A stretch of DNA of 47,552 nt from an uncultured Alphaproteobacteria bacterium (GTDB lineage Bacteria > Pseudomonadota > Alphaproteobacteria > UBA8366 > GCA-2717185). The stretch is taken from contig CALSRA010000006.1 in NCBI GenBank assembly GCA_943788635.1, forward strand, positions 1-47,552, read 5' to 3'. Position 1 is the first letter of the stretch. Each line of letters begins with the position of its first letter. The position numbers and the translations under genes were made by a program. Positions 12,023-23,712 of the stretch are shown piece after piece. The notes below the pieces were generated by a model. It searched no databases. It was not told where the DNA came from and worked only from the letters and a program-made list of their open reading frames with translations.

Positions 12023-13313
12023 CTACTCGCGGAAAATCGCTATCCCGTGCAACAGGTCGATCGCCCTCACGAGCTGATAGTCGAACGGGCGCTCGGTCTT
12101 GTCCGCATCTTCCGAAGATTCGGCACCAGGCGTATCCTCTTTGTCGTCTTCATTCTTCAGGGAACCCCGCAAATCGCTTTCTGACCGGGAAGGCCTGTTG
12201 CCAAGAGGCTCGACTTTCGACTGCTCCACAAGAATATCCGGCTCAATTCCCTTCGCCTGAATCGAACGGCCCGACGGCGTATAATAGCGCTGCGTTGTCA
12301 GTTTCATCGCGCCGCTGCTACCCAGTGGGATAATCGTTTGTACCGAACCTTTGCCAAAGCTCTTGGTGCCAAGGACAATCGCACGCTTGTGATCCTGCAG
12401 TGCCCCCGCAACGATTTCAGATGCTGACGCCGAGCCACCATTGATCAGGACGACAACCGGATGTCCTTTGGCGAGGTCATCCGGACGCGCATGGAAACGC
12501 TGCGCGTTACCTTCGACGCGCCCCCCGCGTGGATACGATTTCACCGCGTTCCAGAAATGCGTCAGAAACGGAAACAGCCTGATCCAGAAGACCACCCGGG
12601 TTATTCCTGAGATCGAGCACATATCCGCGGATTTTCGTCTCACCGATTTCCTCTTCAAGCTTCTTGAATGCATCCGAGACACCGGTATCAGTCTGCTGGC
12701 TGAAGCTGGTAATACGGATGTAACCGATATCGCCTTCTGCACGGGATCGAACCGATTTGATACGAATCTTGTCGCGGGTGATCTTGACCTCAAACGGGTC
12801 GGTGCCCTTGCGCAAAATAGTCAGCTTTATATCTGTGCCGACCCGGCCGCGCATCTTCTCGACCGCCTCGCTCAAATTCAGTCCCTGAACGGTTACCTCA
12901 TCGATACGCGAAATCAGATCTCCCGGCTCCAGCCCGGCGCGGAATGCCGGCGTGTCGTCAATCGGCGACACGACCTTGACGTAACCACCTTCCATCGTGA
13001 CCTCGATACCCAGACCACCGAATTCGCCTTTGGTCTGAACCTGCATATCGCCAAACGTCTTCTTGGTTAGATAGCTTGAATGGGGATCCAGGCTTTGCAG
13101 CATCCCCTGGATGGCCGCTTCGACCAGCTCTTCGTCCGACACATCTTCAACGTAGTCCGAACGCACACGCTCGAAGACATCACCAAACAATTCCAGCAGA
13201 CGGTAAATTTCCGTCTTGTCGGATTTATCTGTCGCAGCGGCAAATGCCGGAGCGGTTACCAAGAATATCACAAACCCGAATACCAGGGCCGTCGTACCAA
13301 ATATCGGTTTCAT
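12023..13313 (-). CDS. ctpA: Carboxy-terminal processing protease CtpA (S41), one frameshift
   Basis: This is a periplasmic S41-family serine protease that trims C-termini of envelope proteins. Seen: a signal peptide (LVFGFVIFLVTAPAFAA), an N-terminal helical region, a PDZ domain (FGGLGIEVTMEGGYVKVVSP, then AGLEPGDLISRIDE), and the S41 core with ING-GSASASEIVAGAL (catalytic Ser) and GTKSFGKGSVQ (catalytic Lys). The frame breaks at a run of six C (plus strand 12521-12526); removing one gives STRGRVEGNAQRF and continuity to the stop at 12023. The ATG at 13313 overlaps the envC stop (ATGA). The C-terminal 60 residues after the S41 domain are acidic and low in complexity. Confidence 0.92.
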
Positions 13314-14545
13314 CCACGCACCTTTTGCTTACCGGCCGCTAACCACGGCAGCGGGTTAATCGGTTGACCGTTCCGTCGAAGTTCCAAATATAGTGTCGGT
13401 TGGCCTTTTTTTCGAGTGCCCATTGCGCCGACCGGCTCTCCAGCCAGAACCCACTGCCCTGCCAGCGAGTCAATCCGGCCCAATCCGGCCAAAAGCGTGT
13501 GATATCCGCCCCGATGCTCGATAATCAATATTTGCCCATAATTGCGGAAAGGCCCGGCAAATACGATCTTTCCATCGAATGGCGCGACCACCTGGGCCGA
13601 TGCGCGGGTTTCCAGCCGAACCCCCCGCGCCGTATTGCCGAAATTCAGTGATTCTCCATACTGACCAATGATTTTCCCGGAAACCGGAAGCGTTACCGGA
13701 CCCTTTTCAGGAAAATCCCGCAATCCGCCCGGCGCGCGCGCAAGATTCGATCCATCGCTGCGATTCGGCGGGGCAACAGTGGGCTGCAGTGGCGCCGTCA
13801 CAGCAGGCCGTGACGGCGGGCGCGGTGCCGGCGCCGCCGCCGGGTTCTGCAGCCGCGCCATCAATTCGCGCATGTCACGCGCCTTTCCCGCCAAGGCCGT
13901 CATGCGTTTGGCGTTTTTCTGATATGCGGCGTCTGTTTCCTGGCGCAATGCGCTCTTTCGGTTCAACAACCGCCGCAACCGTGCGCGCTCATTGACGAGT
14001 TCGTCATCGGTTTTGCGCAAACTCAACAATTTTCCAGCGATGTCACGTTTGACGAGCTGCAGCGTCTCCACTTCCGCCGCTAGGTCCTCCGCCCGTTTTA
14101 CAAGCCTTGGGACAGCAACCCGCAACAGAAGCGTGCTATGGATCATATCGGTTGGTCGCCCCGGCGAGAACATGATCGCCTGTGGCGTATTGCGGGACAG
14201 CCGCGCCAAGGCGCCGAGTGTGCCCGCCAGTTGCCGGCGTTGATCCGCCAATGCTTCCTCACGAAGCTTTGCATCCTCGACAAGATTCGCAAGCTGCGTC
14301 TCAAGATGCGTCAGCAGGCCTTCTTTCTCCTGGGCACCACGCGCCACCTCAATCAATTCGCGGCGCAAGGCTGCCGTTTCCAGGGCCAGCTTCCGGCTCT
14401 GCGCTTCCAGATTCCGGCGCGCTTCGCGCTCTCTGGCGATCTGTTCCTCGACCTGTTCCAGGGTCTGCACTGGTTTCTCGGCGGCATTGGCCGCCATAGT
14501 GCCGAGAACGGCAAATGCGATAAACGCATGCCGCAAAATACCCAT
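13310..14545 (-). CDS. envC: Murein hydrolase activator EnvC family (degenerate M23)
   Basis: This is a periplasmic coiled-coil protein with a LytM-like C-terminal domain that activates cell-division amidases. From the ATG at 14545 a signal peptide is seen (LRHAFIAFAVLGTMAANA), then long coiled coils (QVEEQIAREREARRNLEAQS and similar to about residue 230), a proline- and alanine-rich linker, and a C-terminal M23-like domain (VAPFDGKIVFAGPFRNYGQ). The zinc ligands of active M23 enzymes are not all present: the usual H-x3-D position reads RGVRLET and the HxH position reads YHTLLAG. This fits an activator rather than an enzyme. The frame is open 13 codons further upstream, but that would overlap gpmI. 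It ends overlapping ctpA. Confidence 0.88.
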   Translation of the reverse strand: MGILRHAFIAFAVLGTMAANAAEKPVQTLEQVEEQIAREREARRNLEAQSRKLALETAALRRELIEVARGAQEKEGLLTHLETQLANLVEDAKLREEALADQRRQLAGTLGALARLSRNTPQAIMFSPGRPTDMIHSTLLLRVAVPRLVKRAEDLAAEVETLQLVKRDIAGKLLSLRKTDDELVNERARLRRLLNRKSALRQETDAAYQKNAKRMTALAGKARDMRELMARLQNPAAAPAPRPPSRPAVTAPLQPTVAPPNRSDGSNLARAPGGLRDFPEKGPVTLPVSGKIIGQYGESLNFGNTARGVRLETRASAQVVAPFDGKIVFAGPFRNYGQILIIEHRGGYHTLLAGLGRIDSLAGQWVLAGEPVGAMGTRKKGQPTLYLELRRNGQPINPLPWLAAGKQKVRG

Positions 14546-14555
14546 GATTGCCGGG

Positions 14556-16103
14556 TTATTCCGCCGCACGGGCCTCACCGGCACGCGTAATCAGGGAATG
14601 CCCGGTCATTTCCGCAGGCTGGGCGATGGACATAAGGTCCAGTAATGTGGGCGCAACATCGCCAAGGCCACCGTTCTGGATCCCTGACACGGACACGCCG
14701 TCCCCGATCACAACAACAGGTACCGGGTTGGTCGTATGCGCGGTGTGGGCTTCGCCGCTTGCCTCGTCCAGCATTGTTTCGGCATTGCCGTGATCCGCTG
14801 TCACCAGCATCATCCCCCCTGCCGCCAAAACAGCTGATTCCAGACGCCCAAGGCATCCATCCACCGCCTCAACCGCCTGGATGGCAGCCTGAAGGTCCCC
14901 TGTATGGCCGACCATATCCGTATTCGCATAATTCACGACGATGAGATCAAAAACGCCGGATTCAATAGCTCCAACCAGCCGGTCCGTTACTTCGGGCGCC
15001 GACATTTCCGGCTGCATGTCATAGGTCGCCACTTTGGGCGACGGAACCAGAATACGTTCTTCACCCGGAAACTCCGTTTCCTCCCCACCATTGAAGAAAA
15101 ACGTCACATGCGCATATTTTTCCGTTTCAGCGATACGCAACTGCTTCTTTCCGGCATCGGCAACCACCTTCCCCATCACATTGCTGATGGTTTGTGCCGG
15201 GAACAGTATATCCAGTAATTTATCCAGCGCCGTCGAATAGGACGTCATCCCGACAGCAGCGGAGAAAGAAACCGTCTTTTCGCGCTCAAAACCATCGAAT
15301 TCCGGGTCCAGGAACGCTGAAAGAATTTCCCGAATTCGATCGGCGCGGAAATTTGCACTCAGTATGCCGTCGCCATCCCGCATGCCCGCATACCCGGCAA
15401 TCGCAGTCGGCAGCACGAATTCGTCCGTTTCGCCGCGCGCCGCGGCCTGTGTAACGGCCGCCTGCGCATCGGCGGCCGTTTCCCCGGCACCGGATACCAT
15501 TGCTGCGTAGGCGCGTGACACACGATCCCATCGCTTGTCGCGGTCCAACGCATAGAATCTTCCGATGACGGTGCCGATGACCGCTCGGGGGGCCGCAGCC
15601 TGGAACGCTGCCAGATAGTCTCCTGCACTGGACGGCGGCGTATCGCGTCCGTCCAGTAGAGCATGCACAACCACCGGCACGCCGGCATCAGCCAGAAGAT
15701 TGGCCAGATGCGCAATGTGTTCCTGATGAGAATGAACACCACCGGGGGACATAAGGCCTATCAAATGGGCCGTTCCGCCCGTTGATTTCATCGTTGATAT
15801 AAATTTCCGGCATGCCGGCAGGTCCGCAATGGCGTTTTCCGCAACAGCCGTATCGATACGTGGCAGGTCCTGCTGCACAATACGGCCAGACCCAAGCGTC
15901 ATGTGACCAACTTCGGAATTACCCATCTGTCCGGACGGCAGGCCGACAAAGCCTTCCGATGCTTCCAGCCGGGCATGGGGACAATTCGCCATCGCCCGGT
16001 CCCAAACGGGCGTTTCCGCCAGGGCAATTGCATTGTTCTCACGCCGGGAACGTTGGCCCCAGCCATCGAGCACACATAAAACAACAGGACGGGGTGGCTT
16101 CAC
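14556..16103 (-). CDS. gpmI: 2,3-bisphosphoglycerate-independent phosphoglycerate mutase
   Basis: This glycolytic enzyme interconverts 3- and 2-phosphoglycerate through a phosphoserine intermediate and two manganese ions. Seen: VVLCVLDGWGQR at the N-terminus (metal ligand Asp), nucleophile Ser63 in GQMGNSEVGHMTLGSGR, the HSHQEHIAHL and VVHALLDGRDTPP segments, SANFRADRIRE, and the C-terminal metal-binding NYANTDMVGHTGD and VTADHGNAE. 515 residues is the normal length. It lies between rlmH and envC in the operon. The stop is 10 bases before the envC start. Confidence 0.96.
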   Translation of the reverse strand: MKPPRPVVLCVLDGWGQRSRRENNAIALAETPVWDRAMANCPHARLEASEGFVGLPSGQMGNSEVGHMTLGSGRIVQQDLPRIDTAVAENAIADLPACRKFISTMKSTGGTAHLIGLMSPGGVHSHQEHIAHLANLLADAGVPVVVHALLDGRDTPPSSAGDYLAAFQAAAPRAVIGTVIGRFYALDRDKRWDRVSRAYAAMVSGAGETAADAQAAVTQAAARGETDEFVLPTAIAGYAGMRDGDGILSANFRADRIREILSAFLDPEFDGFEREKTVSFSAAVGMTSYSTALDKLLDILFPAQTISNVMGKVVADAGKKQLRIAETEKYAHVTFFFNGGEETEFPGEERILVPSPKVATYDMQPEMSAPEVTDRLVGAIESGVFDLIVVNYANTDMVGHTGDLQAAIQAVEAVDGCLGRLESAVLAAGGMMLVTADHGNAETMLDEASGEAHTAHTTNPVPVVVIGDGVSVSGIQNGGLGDVAPTLLDLMSIAQPAEMTGHSLITRAGEARAAE

Positions 16104-16180
16104 ATCAACCCTCTTCGATCTTGGGGAAATTACATCCTATATACAGGAAATTGGCCTGAATCGAAAGGATACAAGGGCTT

Positions 16181-16639
16181 TTAGTCCCGGTGATAGGGAT
16201 GTCCGGCCAGTATCTGCTGGCACCGATAAAGCTGCTCCGCCAGCATCCCCCGCACGAGAATGTGCGGCCAGGTCAATTTACCAAAAGACAACAGCAGATC
16301 AGCGCGTTTGCGCACGGTATCGTCCAGCCCGTCTGCGCCGCCAATCACGAATGCAATACAATCGCGCCCGTCATCCCGCCATGTGCCGACCTGATTGGCC
16401 AGCGCGCGACTGGACAGCGATTTGCCACGCTCATCCATCGCGACCACCACCGCACCTTCGGGAATGGCGCGAAGCAATAGCGATGCCTCACTGGCCTGCA
16501 ATTGGGAAACCGGCAGCTTTTTACGCTCTTCGACTTCTCGAAGTTCGAAAGGCCAGCGTAATTGTGCCGTAAAATGTTCAAACAGCGCCCGTTCCGGGCC
16601 CTTACGGGCACGGCCTACGGCGCATAGCAGGACGCGCAC
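16181..16639 (-). CDS. rlmH: 23S rRNA (pseudouridine1915-N3)-methyltransferase RlmH
   Basis: RlmH is a SPOUT-class enzyme that methylates pseudouridine 1915 in helix 69 of 23S rRNA. Seen: VLLCAVGRARKGPERALFEH at the N-terminus, VVAMDERGKSLSSRALANQ, the SAM-binding FVIGGADGLDDTVR knot region and the C-terminal LLSFGKLTWPHILVRGMLAE with the LYRCQQILAGHPYHRD tail. 152 residues is normal. It follows rsfS by six bases, the usual neighbour. Confidence 0.95.
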   Translation of the reverse strand: MRVLLCAVGRARKGPERALFEHFTAQLRWPFELREVEERKKLPVSQLQASEASLLLRAIPEGAVVVAMDERGKSLSSRALANQVGTWRDDGRDCIAFVIGGADGLDDTVRKRADLLLSFGKLTWPHILVRGMLAEQLYRCQQILAGHPYHRD

Positions 16640-16645
16640 GTCGTC

Positions 16646-17122
16646 CTAAGCCGAATGGGCGGCAGACGACTGATCGTTGGAAGCCTGGGATACGCTCGCC
16701 GCGTCCGGCATCTCGAAACTCCACAATTTTTCCAGATTGTAGAAGTCACGGACTTCGGGGCGGAACAAATGCACGATCACGTCGCCCGCATCGACCAGCA
16801 CCCAGTCACCACGTGCCTGTCCCTCGACAGCCGTGCCTTTAAGCCCGTTATCCTTGAACAACTTCACAAGATGATCGGTCATGGCGTTGACATGCCGGTT
16901 CGATTGACCCGAGGCAATGACCATGAAATCGGCAATGCTCGACTTCCCTGCCAGCTCGATCGTGACGATATTTTCGGCCTTGTCGCTATCCAGTGATTCC
17001 TGAATGAGCGACAATGTCCGCTCGGGAGACTTCACTGTCTTGTCTGACTTCTTAATGACCTGTTCCTCTTTTGTATCCCGCGGCGCCGGGACAAACGTCT
17101 TGTCGTTTTCACCACATCGCAT
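16646..17122 (-). CDS. rsfS: Ribosome silencing factor RsfS
   Basis: RsfS binds ribosomal protein L14 and blocks subunit joining during starvation. Seen: the domain from LIQESLDSDKAENIVTIEL through IADFMVIASGQSNRH to VEGQARGDWVLVDAGDVIVH and FYNLEKLWSF. The true start is uncertain. The ATG at 17122 gives 158 residues, with about 30 extra at the front (lysine-rich), and no strong ribosome binding site. A GAGGAACAG site lies near 17065, followed only by GTC and ATT codons. The C-terminal tail is rich in serine and alanine. It sits between nadD (15 bases upstream) and rlmH. Confidence 0.93.
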   Translation of the reverse strand: MRCGENDKTFVPAPRDTKEEQVIKKSDKTVKSPERTLSLIQESLDSDKAENIVTIELAGKSSIADFMVIASGQSNRHVNAMTDHLVKLFKDNGLKGTAVEGQARGDWVLVDAGDVIVHLFRPEVRDFYNLEKLWSFEMPDAASVSQASNDQSSAAHSA

Positions 17123-17137
17123 CGATTGAATACAAAA

Positions 17138-17833
17138 TCAACCCTTTGTAGTGGATTCCACGACCCCGCGTTCGGCCCTTATCTGCGTCGATGACGCCTG
17201 ATGCAGCCGCGAATGAAAGAATGTCCACGCAGGCGGCGCCATGTCGGCAAGCGACGAAGCGGACCGTGACGGTAGCCGAATCCGGGCATAGCGATGCGCG
17301 GCCTTTCCCGCCAATGCCAGCATGGAATATGACGGACGCGCAAAAACAGCGATCGGGACAGTCTCAAAAATGAGCGTCCAGTCGCGCCACTGGGATATCT
17401 GCGAAAGGTTATCTGCGCCCATCAACCAGACAAGCCGGGTCCGTTGGCATCGCTGCTTCATGCGGCGCAAGGTATCCAGTGTAAAGCGGGTATTGAGCTG
17501 TGTTTCTATATCGGTGACGCGAATTCGGGGGTGGCGCGCAATTTTCTTTGCATATTCAAAACGCTCATCGAATGTCGCCATGCCTTCTGCCAGCTTCAGC
17601 GGGTTCTGTGGTGATACGACCCACCAGACCTCATGCAGATTCAAATAGCGAAGCGCGAGCAAACTGATATGCCGATGCCCCTCATGGGCCGGATTGAAGG
17701 AACCGCCAAGCAGGCCAATCCGCCGGCCGGAAATCTGCGACAGCGCATATATATCGCGGTTCGACCGTGCACTGCTGCGCGGCGTCATGCTGCGGCATGC
17801 CGTTTCTTCCGGATTCGTTGCGGAATCGTCCAT
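17138..17833 (-). CDS. nadD: Nicotinate-nucleotide adenylyltransferase NadD
   Basis: NadD adenylates nicotinate mononucleotide in NAD synthesis. Seen: RRIGLLGGSFNPAHEGHRHI with the HxGH nucleotidyltransferase motif, VWWVVSPQNPLK, LVWLMGADNLSQISQW and the C-terminal SSTQIRAERG (the SSTxIR motif). The frame is open back to 17917, overlapping proA. I give the ATG at 17833 (MDDSATNPEE); an ATG at 17788 (MTPRSSARSN) is also possible, and neither has a strong ribosome binding site. The N-terminal extension before the GSFNP motif is longer than in most homologs. Confidence 0.92.
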   Translation of the reverse strand: MDDSATNPEETACRSMTPRSSARSNRDIYALSQISGRRIGLLGGSFNPAHEGHRHISLLALRYLNLHEVWWVVSPQNPLKLAEGMATFDERFEYAKKIARHPRIRVTDIETQLNTRFTLDTLRRMKQRCQRTRLVWLMGADNLSQISQWRDWTLIFETVPIAVFARPSYSMLALAGKAAHRYARIRLPSRSASSLADMAPPAWTFFHSRLHQASSTQIRAERGVVESTTKG

Positions 17834-17891
17834 CGCGTCACTTGGCACTGGCGATAAGGCCTTTAAATTTAAGTTGTTCTGGATTCGTTCG

Positions 17892-19178
17892 CTAGGGCCG
17901 AACCTGGCCTTCACCACGCACGATATACTTGAATGTCGTTAGTTGATCCGCCCCCACGGGGCCCCGTGCATGCAGCTTACCTGTCGATATGCCTATTTCC
18001 GCACCCATTCCGAATTCGCCGCCGTCGGCGAACTGCGTTGATGCATTATGCATGACGATAGCACTATCGATCCCCGCAAGAAACATCTCTGCCGCGGCCA
18101 TGTCATCCGTGATGATTGAATCCGTATGATTGCTGCCACAGGTGTTGACGTGATCGATAGCATCCTGAACACCATCCACAACCTTTACAGAAATGATGGC
18201 ATCCAGATATTCCGTCGTCCAGTCTGCCTCACTCGCGGGCTGAACCCGGTCATCCACTGCCTGCGCGGCAGCATCGCCGCGTAATTCACATCCGGCATTG
18301 ATCAGATCATCGACAATTTTCGGCAGCAGACCCGCAACCTGCGAGCGGTCGATCAACAGCGTTTCCGCCGCGCCACAGATGCCGGTACGGCGCATTTTCG
18401 CATTTAAGACGATATCGCGTGCCATTTGTGGCTGCGCCGCCGCATCGACATACACATGACAAATCCCATCCAGATGGGCAATCACGGGAATTGTTGTCTC
18501 GTTCATCACCCTTTCGATAAGGCTGCGCCCACCGCGTGGCACGATCACATCGATAAAGTCATGCAGCCGCAACATCGCGCCAACGGCAGCCCGGTCGCGG
18601 GTCCGTACAAGCTGCACGCAATCTTCCGGCAGGCCAGCACGTTTTAGCCCTTCCCGCAGACAATCGGCGATCAGGCCTGAGGAATGGAGGCTATCCGACC
18701 CACCACGCAGGATCGCCGCATTGCCGGACTTCATACACAAACCGCCGGCATCCGCCGTCACATTGGGACGGGACTCGTAAATGATGCCGATAACGCCCAA
18801 CGGCACGCTGACGCGGGAAATGCGCAGGCCATTCGGGCGCACCCGTTCATCCAGCACCCGGCCAACCGGTTCCGGGAATGTCGCCACATCCTCCAGCCCG
18901 GCCGCCATGCCCTCGATCCGGTCGGGAGTCAGGATCAACCGATCCTTGAACGCCGCACTAAGATCCCGCGTTTCCGCATAGGCCAGGTCCTGGGCATTCG
19001 CGTCCAGAATATCGTCACGGCGGGCCCGGATCGCTTCTGCCGCAAAGCGCAACGCATTATTTTTCGTCGCGGCATCTGCCAGTCCCAGCGCCCGGCCAGC
19101 CGCCCGGGCGGCTGCGCCGATACGGCTAATTTCACGCTCGACACTGTCATCAGCCTCGTAAGCGGCGGTCGCAGTCAT
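17892..19178 (-). CDS. proA: Gamma-glutamyl phosphate reductase ProA
   Basis: ProA reduces gamma-glutamyl phosphate to the semialdehyde in proline synthesis. Seen: the cofactor-binding [47 protein letters not shown], the catalytic cysteine in [16 protein letters not shown], and the C-terminal [20 protein letters not shown]. The ATG at 19178 is preceded by GGGGAGGGACAACCA, an excellent ribosome binding site, so I prefer it to the ATG at 19202. 428 residues is normal. It follows proB by 16 bases, so the two consecutive enzymes of the pathway are co-transcribed. Confidence 0.96.
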   Translation of the reverse strand: MTATAAYEADDSVEREISRIGAAARAAGRALGLADAATKNNALRFAAEAIRARRDDILDANAQDLAYAETRDLSAAFKDRLILTPDRIEGMAAGLEDVATFPEPVGRVLDERVRPNGLRISRVSVPLGVIGIIYESRPNVTADAGGLCMKSGNAAILRGGSDSLHSSGLIADCLREGLKRAGLPEDCVQLVRTRDRAAVGAMLRLHDFIDVIVPRGGRSLIERVMNETTIPVIAHLDGICHVYVDAAAQPQMARDIVLNAKMRRTGICGAAETLLIDRSQVAGLLPKIVDDLINAGCELRGDAAAQAVDDRVQPASEADWTTEYLDAIISVKVVDGVQDAIDHVNTCGSNHTDSIITDDMAAAEMFLAGIDSAIVMHNASTQFADGGEFGMGAEIGISTGKLHARGPVGADQLTTFKYIVRGEGQVRP

Positions 19179-19194
19179 TGGTTGTCCCTCCCCA

Positions 19195-21383
<2,189 letters not shown>

Positions 21384-21395
21384 TTAGCCCAATAA

Positions 21396-21425
21396 CGAAA
21401 AGGGGGAATGGCTGCCCATTCCCCC
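21396..21425 (-). terminator. Stem-loop with T-rich tail between rpmA and obgE
   Basis: A perfect 10-bp stem (GGGGGAATGG paired with CCATTCCCCC) with the 4-base loop CTGC lies at 21402-21425. On the minus strand it is followed by TTTTCGTTATT. This looks like an intrinsic terminator that would end or weaken the rplU-rpmA transcript before obgE, giving more ribosomal protein than GTPase mRNA. Readthrough is likely because no separate obgE promoter is obvious. Confidence 0.65.
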
Positions 21426-21452
21426 GGAAAAAAACTGATGTGCCGGGGCGTC

Positions 21453-21707
21453 TTACGCCGGCGGCACCACAGACACGGTCGTACGCGCGCGCGTCTTGTG
21501 GAACTGCACGTTACCTTCAGTCAGCGCGAACAGGGTGTGGTCCTTACCGATGCCGACATTTCCGCCCGGGTGCACTTTCGTGCCACGCTGGCGCATGATG
21601 ATATTGCCTGGAATTACAGACTCGCCGCCAAATTTCTTGACGCCCAGCCGCCGGCCCGCTGTATCGCGGCCGTTCCGGGACGAACCACCTGCCTTTTTAT
21701 GTGCCAT
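21453..21707 (-). CDS. rpmA: 50S ribosomal protein L27
   Basis: L27 sits near the peptidyl transferase centre. Seen: [20 protein letters not shown] at the start, the [20 protein letters not shown] region, and a [17 protein letters not shown] segment. 84 residues is normal. It starts six bases after rplU, the universal rplU-rpmA order. Confidence 0.98.
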   Translation of the reverse strand: MAHKKAGGSSRNGRDTAGRRLGVKKFGGESVIPGNIIMRQRGTKVHPGGNVGIGKDHTLFALTEGNVQFHKTRARTTVSVVPPA

Positions 21708-21713
21708 GCTAGC

Positions 21714-22127
21714 TTACTCCTCGCTTTTCGCTTCAGCCGGCGCATCGCCCGCATCAGCAACCGCTTCGGTTTTCTTCGCCGCGGCCTTCTTCTTCGGCGC
21801 GGCCTTCTTTTTGCCAGCGGCAAGAATATCCGTAATCCGCAGAACCGTCAGATTCTGGCGATGGCCATTCTTGCGCTTGTAGCCCTGGCGACGTTTCTTC
21901 TTGAAAACAATGATTTTCTTGTCACGTTTTTGCTCAAGAACGGTCGCTGCGACCGTGGCGCCTTCGATCAACGGCGCGCCAACTGTCTGGCCGTCGTCGT
22001 CACCAACAAGCAACACTTCGCTGAAATCGACAGATTCACCGGGTTCACCGGCCATCTTTTCGACTCTGATGACATCGTCTTTGGCGACTTTGTACTGTTT
22101 TCCGCCGGTTTTGATCACTGCATACAT
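21714..22127 (-). CDS. rplU: 50S ribosomal protein L21 with alanine/lysine-rich tail
   Basis: L21 binds 23S rRNA. The ATG at 22127 gives [18 protein letters not shown], the family N-terminus; the frame upstream of it is not L21-like. The core ends with [22 protein letters not shown]-terminal tail of about 35 residues follows, with repeated KKKAA blocks and then an acidic end, which is a common addition in alphaproteobacteria. It is the first gene of the long minus-strand operon; the 240 bases between it and the tRNA should hold the promoter, though I cannot point to clear -35/-10 boxes. Confidence 0.96.
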   Translation of the reverse strand: MYAVIKTGGKQYKVAKDDVIRVEKMAGEPGESVDFSEVLLVGDDDGQTVGAPLIEGATVAATVLEQKRDKKIIVFKKKRRQGYKRKNGHRQNLTVLRITDILAAGKKKAAPKKKAAAKKTEAVADAGDAPAEAKSEE

Positions 22128-22367
22128 CGTATTGTCTTTCCGTCCCCTGTGCCGCCGGGCCCCTGGGCCTGTGGCATCATCGGGGTCGATACAAAAGCGG
22201 GCCAAAACGGGCCCGCAGAAAAGCGTGGCGCACTATACTCGCGAAGACAGGCAAGTCAACGCCTATACTCAGCTTTTTCAGCCACTGCGACGAAGCATAT
22301 TCCTTCGCTTGCGGCGACGCAAAGTTTTCATTAGGTTCGCCGCCGACCTGTCCTATGGACGCATCGC

Positions 22368-22458
22368 GGAGAGATGCCGGAGTGGTCGAACGGGGCGGTC
22401 TCGAAAACCGTTGTGCTGGTGACAGTACCCAGGGTTCGAATCCCTGTCCTCTCCGCCA
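22368..22458 (+). tRNA. tRNA-Ser (anticodon CGA), acceptor stem with one extra base
   Basis: The cloverleaf is visible: 5' acceptor GGAGAGA, D arm CCG/CGG, anticodon loop CTCGAAA (anticodon CGA, reading UCG), a long variable arm as in serine tRNAs, T arm CAGGG-TTCGAAT-CCCTG, and encoded CCA at 22456-22458. The 3' acceptor strand reads TCCTCTCC where TCTCTCC would pair perfectly with GGAGAGA, so there is one extra C at 22448 or 22449. The integrase remnant immediately downstream points towards this gene, as expected if the 3' end is the attachment site of the following element. Confidence 0.95.
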
Positions 22459-22629
22459 TTTATTGCATTATGTTTTCAATATTAACAATAACTTATATTA
22501 TTTATTTCCTCATCAGACCCCCAATTAGCCCCCCAGCCCAATGCCTGTTTCGGGCTATTTGAGCCAGTCCTGATATCATTTATTCCTTTTAGTGAGCTCG
22601 GCCAGCAGGGCTTTTGTCGGCAAATGCTT

Positions 22630-23375
22630 TTAATCCGAATCGCCTTCACCAATCGAGGCGAATGCCTTGCGCACGTCAATAATGCGGCAAATTCCCATAG
22701 GAATTGTAAGTCGTCATGGCGTGTTCGTGGCCAAGACTCTGGCTGATTGCCTTAAATTGGATCGGGGAGCAGTTCTCCATTCCCCAGATCGTAATGGTGT
22801 TGCGGACCGTATGAGGCTGGCATTTGGGCAATCCGGCGGCAATAAACGCTTTGTGGAAGATTTCGCGGACGGGTGTCGCGTTGGCCCAGTGCTCCCTTGA
22901 GAGCCCACAAGCCTCAAACTTCAGCTTTTCAGGATTGTTTGCAATTCGTTGCTTGGGGGAAAAGGGGATCACCCGGTTTCATACCGAGCACGTCCCGTGA
23001 ATAGGTGATCCATTCCACGACGATTTTCTCGGCAAGGCTGTCAATCGGGATGAACTGGGATGTAATGCCCTTGCGATTCTTGGTATTGACGTGTTTGGGG
23101 GTCTTGCCACACTTCCCTTTTGTCCAAATCCACGTCTTTGTGTTTGAGGCTGATCAACGCGCCATCCCGCACCCCGGTCACCAAAGCGAAAGCGATGATT
23201 GCCCGGTCTCGTTTTTCGACATCGCTTTCGCCGGGCATGTTTTGCAGAACTCGGCGGAAGTCTTCGACAGACGGCGGAATTTTCTCACGGGTCGCCCGCC
23301 CGGCGCGTTCTTCGTTGTCGGAGAGGCGCAGGTAATCGATACCACGACCATCGACCCTCTTCGTGTATTGGGGAT
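22630..23375 (-). pseudogene. int: Tyrosine-type phage integrase, N-terminally truncated and frame-broken
   Basis: The minus strand holds the catalytic half of a tyrosine recombinase. In order: TREKIPPSVEDFRRVLQNMP, then KRDRAIIAFALVTGVRDGAL (box A Arg), the SLKHKDVDLDKREVW region, KHVNTKNRKGITSQFIPID after one frame change at a G5 run (23096-23100), FPPKQRIANNPEKL after a second at a C5 run near 22962, PHTVRNTITIWGM (H-x-x-R), and SLGHEHAMTTYNSYG (LGH and nucleophile Tyr). A last frame change near 22685 gives a tail ending at TAA 22630. The N-terminal arm- and core-binding domains are missing because IS21 sequence begins at about 23375. Its position beside tRNA-Ser marks it as the element's integrase; as shown it would be inactive. 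Confidence 0.8.
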
Positions 23376-23712
23376 GCGACGTTTGGTATCGTCCTCAAGG
23401 ATCTGGTCAATAATACCGACAAACGGATCAAGCTTGGGCCGGTTCGGCGCCTTCTTGCGGCGATAGCCAGGTGGGGTCGAGAACGCCAACATCTTATCAA
23501 CCGTGCGACGGTCAATGCCGAACAACCTTGCCGCTTCGCGGCGGCTCATACCTTGAATTTTTACCGCATAACGCACGCGACCATACAATTCCACTTGCTT
23601 CATCCCCGCCCTCTGCAAAATGCAGAAAGCTTACCACTGGCGGATTTTTACTCCGGCCAACAACCAGACAATCTGGCCGCTTCAGTGGTGGATTATTGCT
23701 CCGGCGTTCTCA
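23376..23712 (-). mobile_element. IS21-family end with truncated istA (copy 1)
   Basis: The minus strand starts at 23712 with TGAGAACGCCGGAG, contains internal repeats of the AATAATCCACCACTG / AAAAATCCGCCAGTGG kind typical of IS21 ends, and then encodes the istA N-terminus from ATG 23603. Seen there: MKQVELYGRVRYAVKIQGMS, the HTH SRREAARLFGIDRRTVDKML, and the FSTPPGYRRKKAPNRPKLDP region. After about 75 codons the similarity stops near DDTKR and integrase sequence follows. The integrase core, istB and the other IS end are absent. The first 248 bases (23465-23712) recur without difference at 43970-44217. Confidence 0.8.
23465..23712. repeat. 248-bp direct repeat, copy 1 (IS21 end)
   Basis: By base-by-base reading, 23465-23712 equals 43970-44217 in the same orientation. 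The repeat starts at AGCCAGGTGGGG and ends at the terminal CA of the IS. It separates 20.5 kb of element sequence and is long enough for homologous recombination or for an assembly join. Confidence 0.9.
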
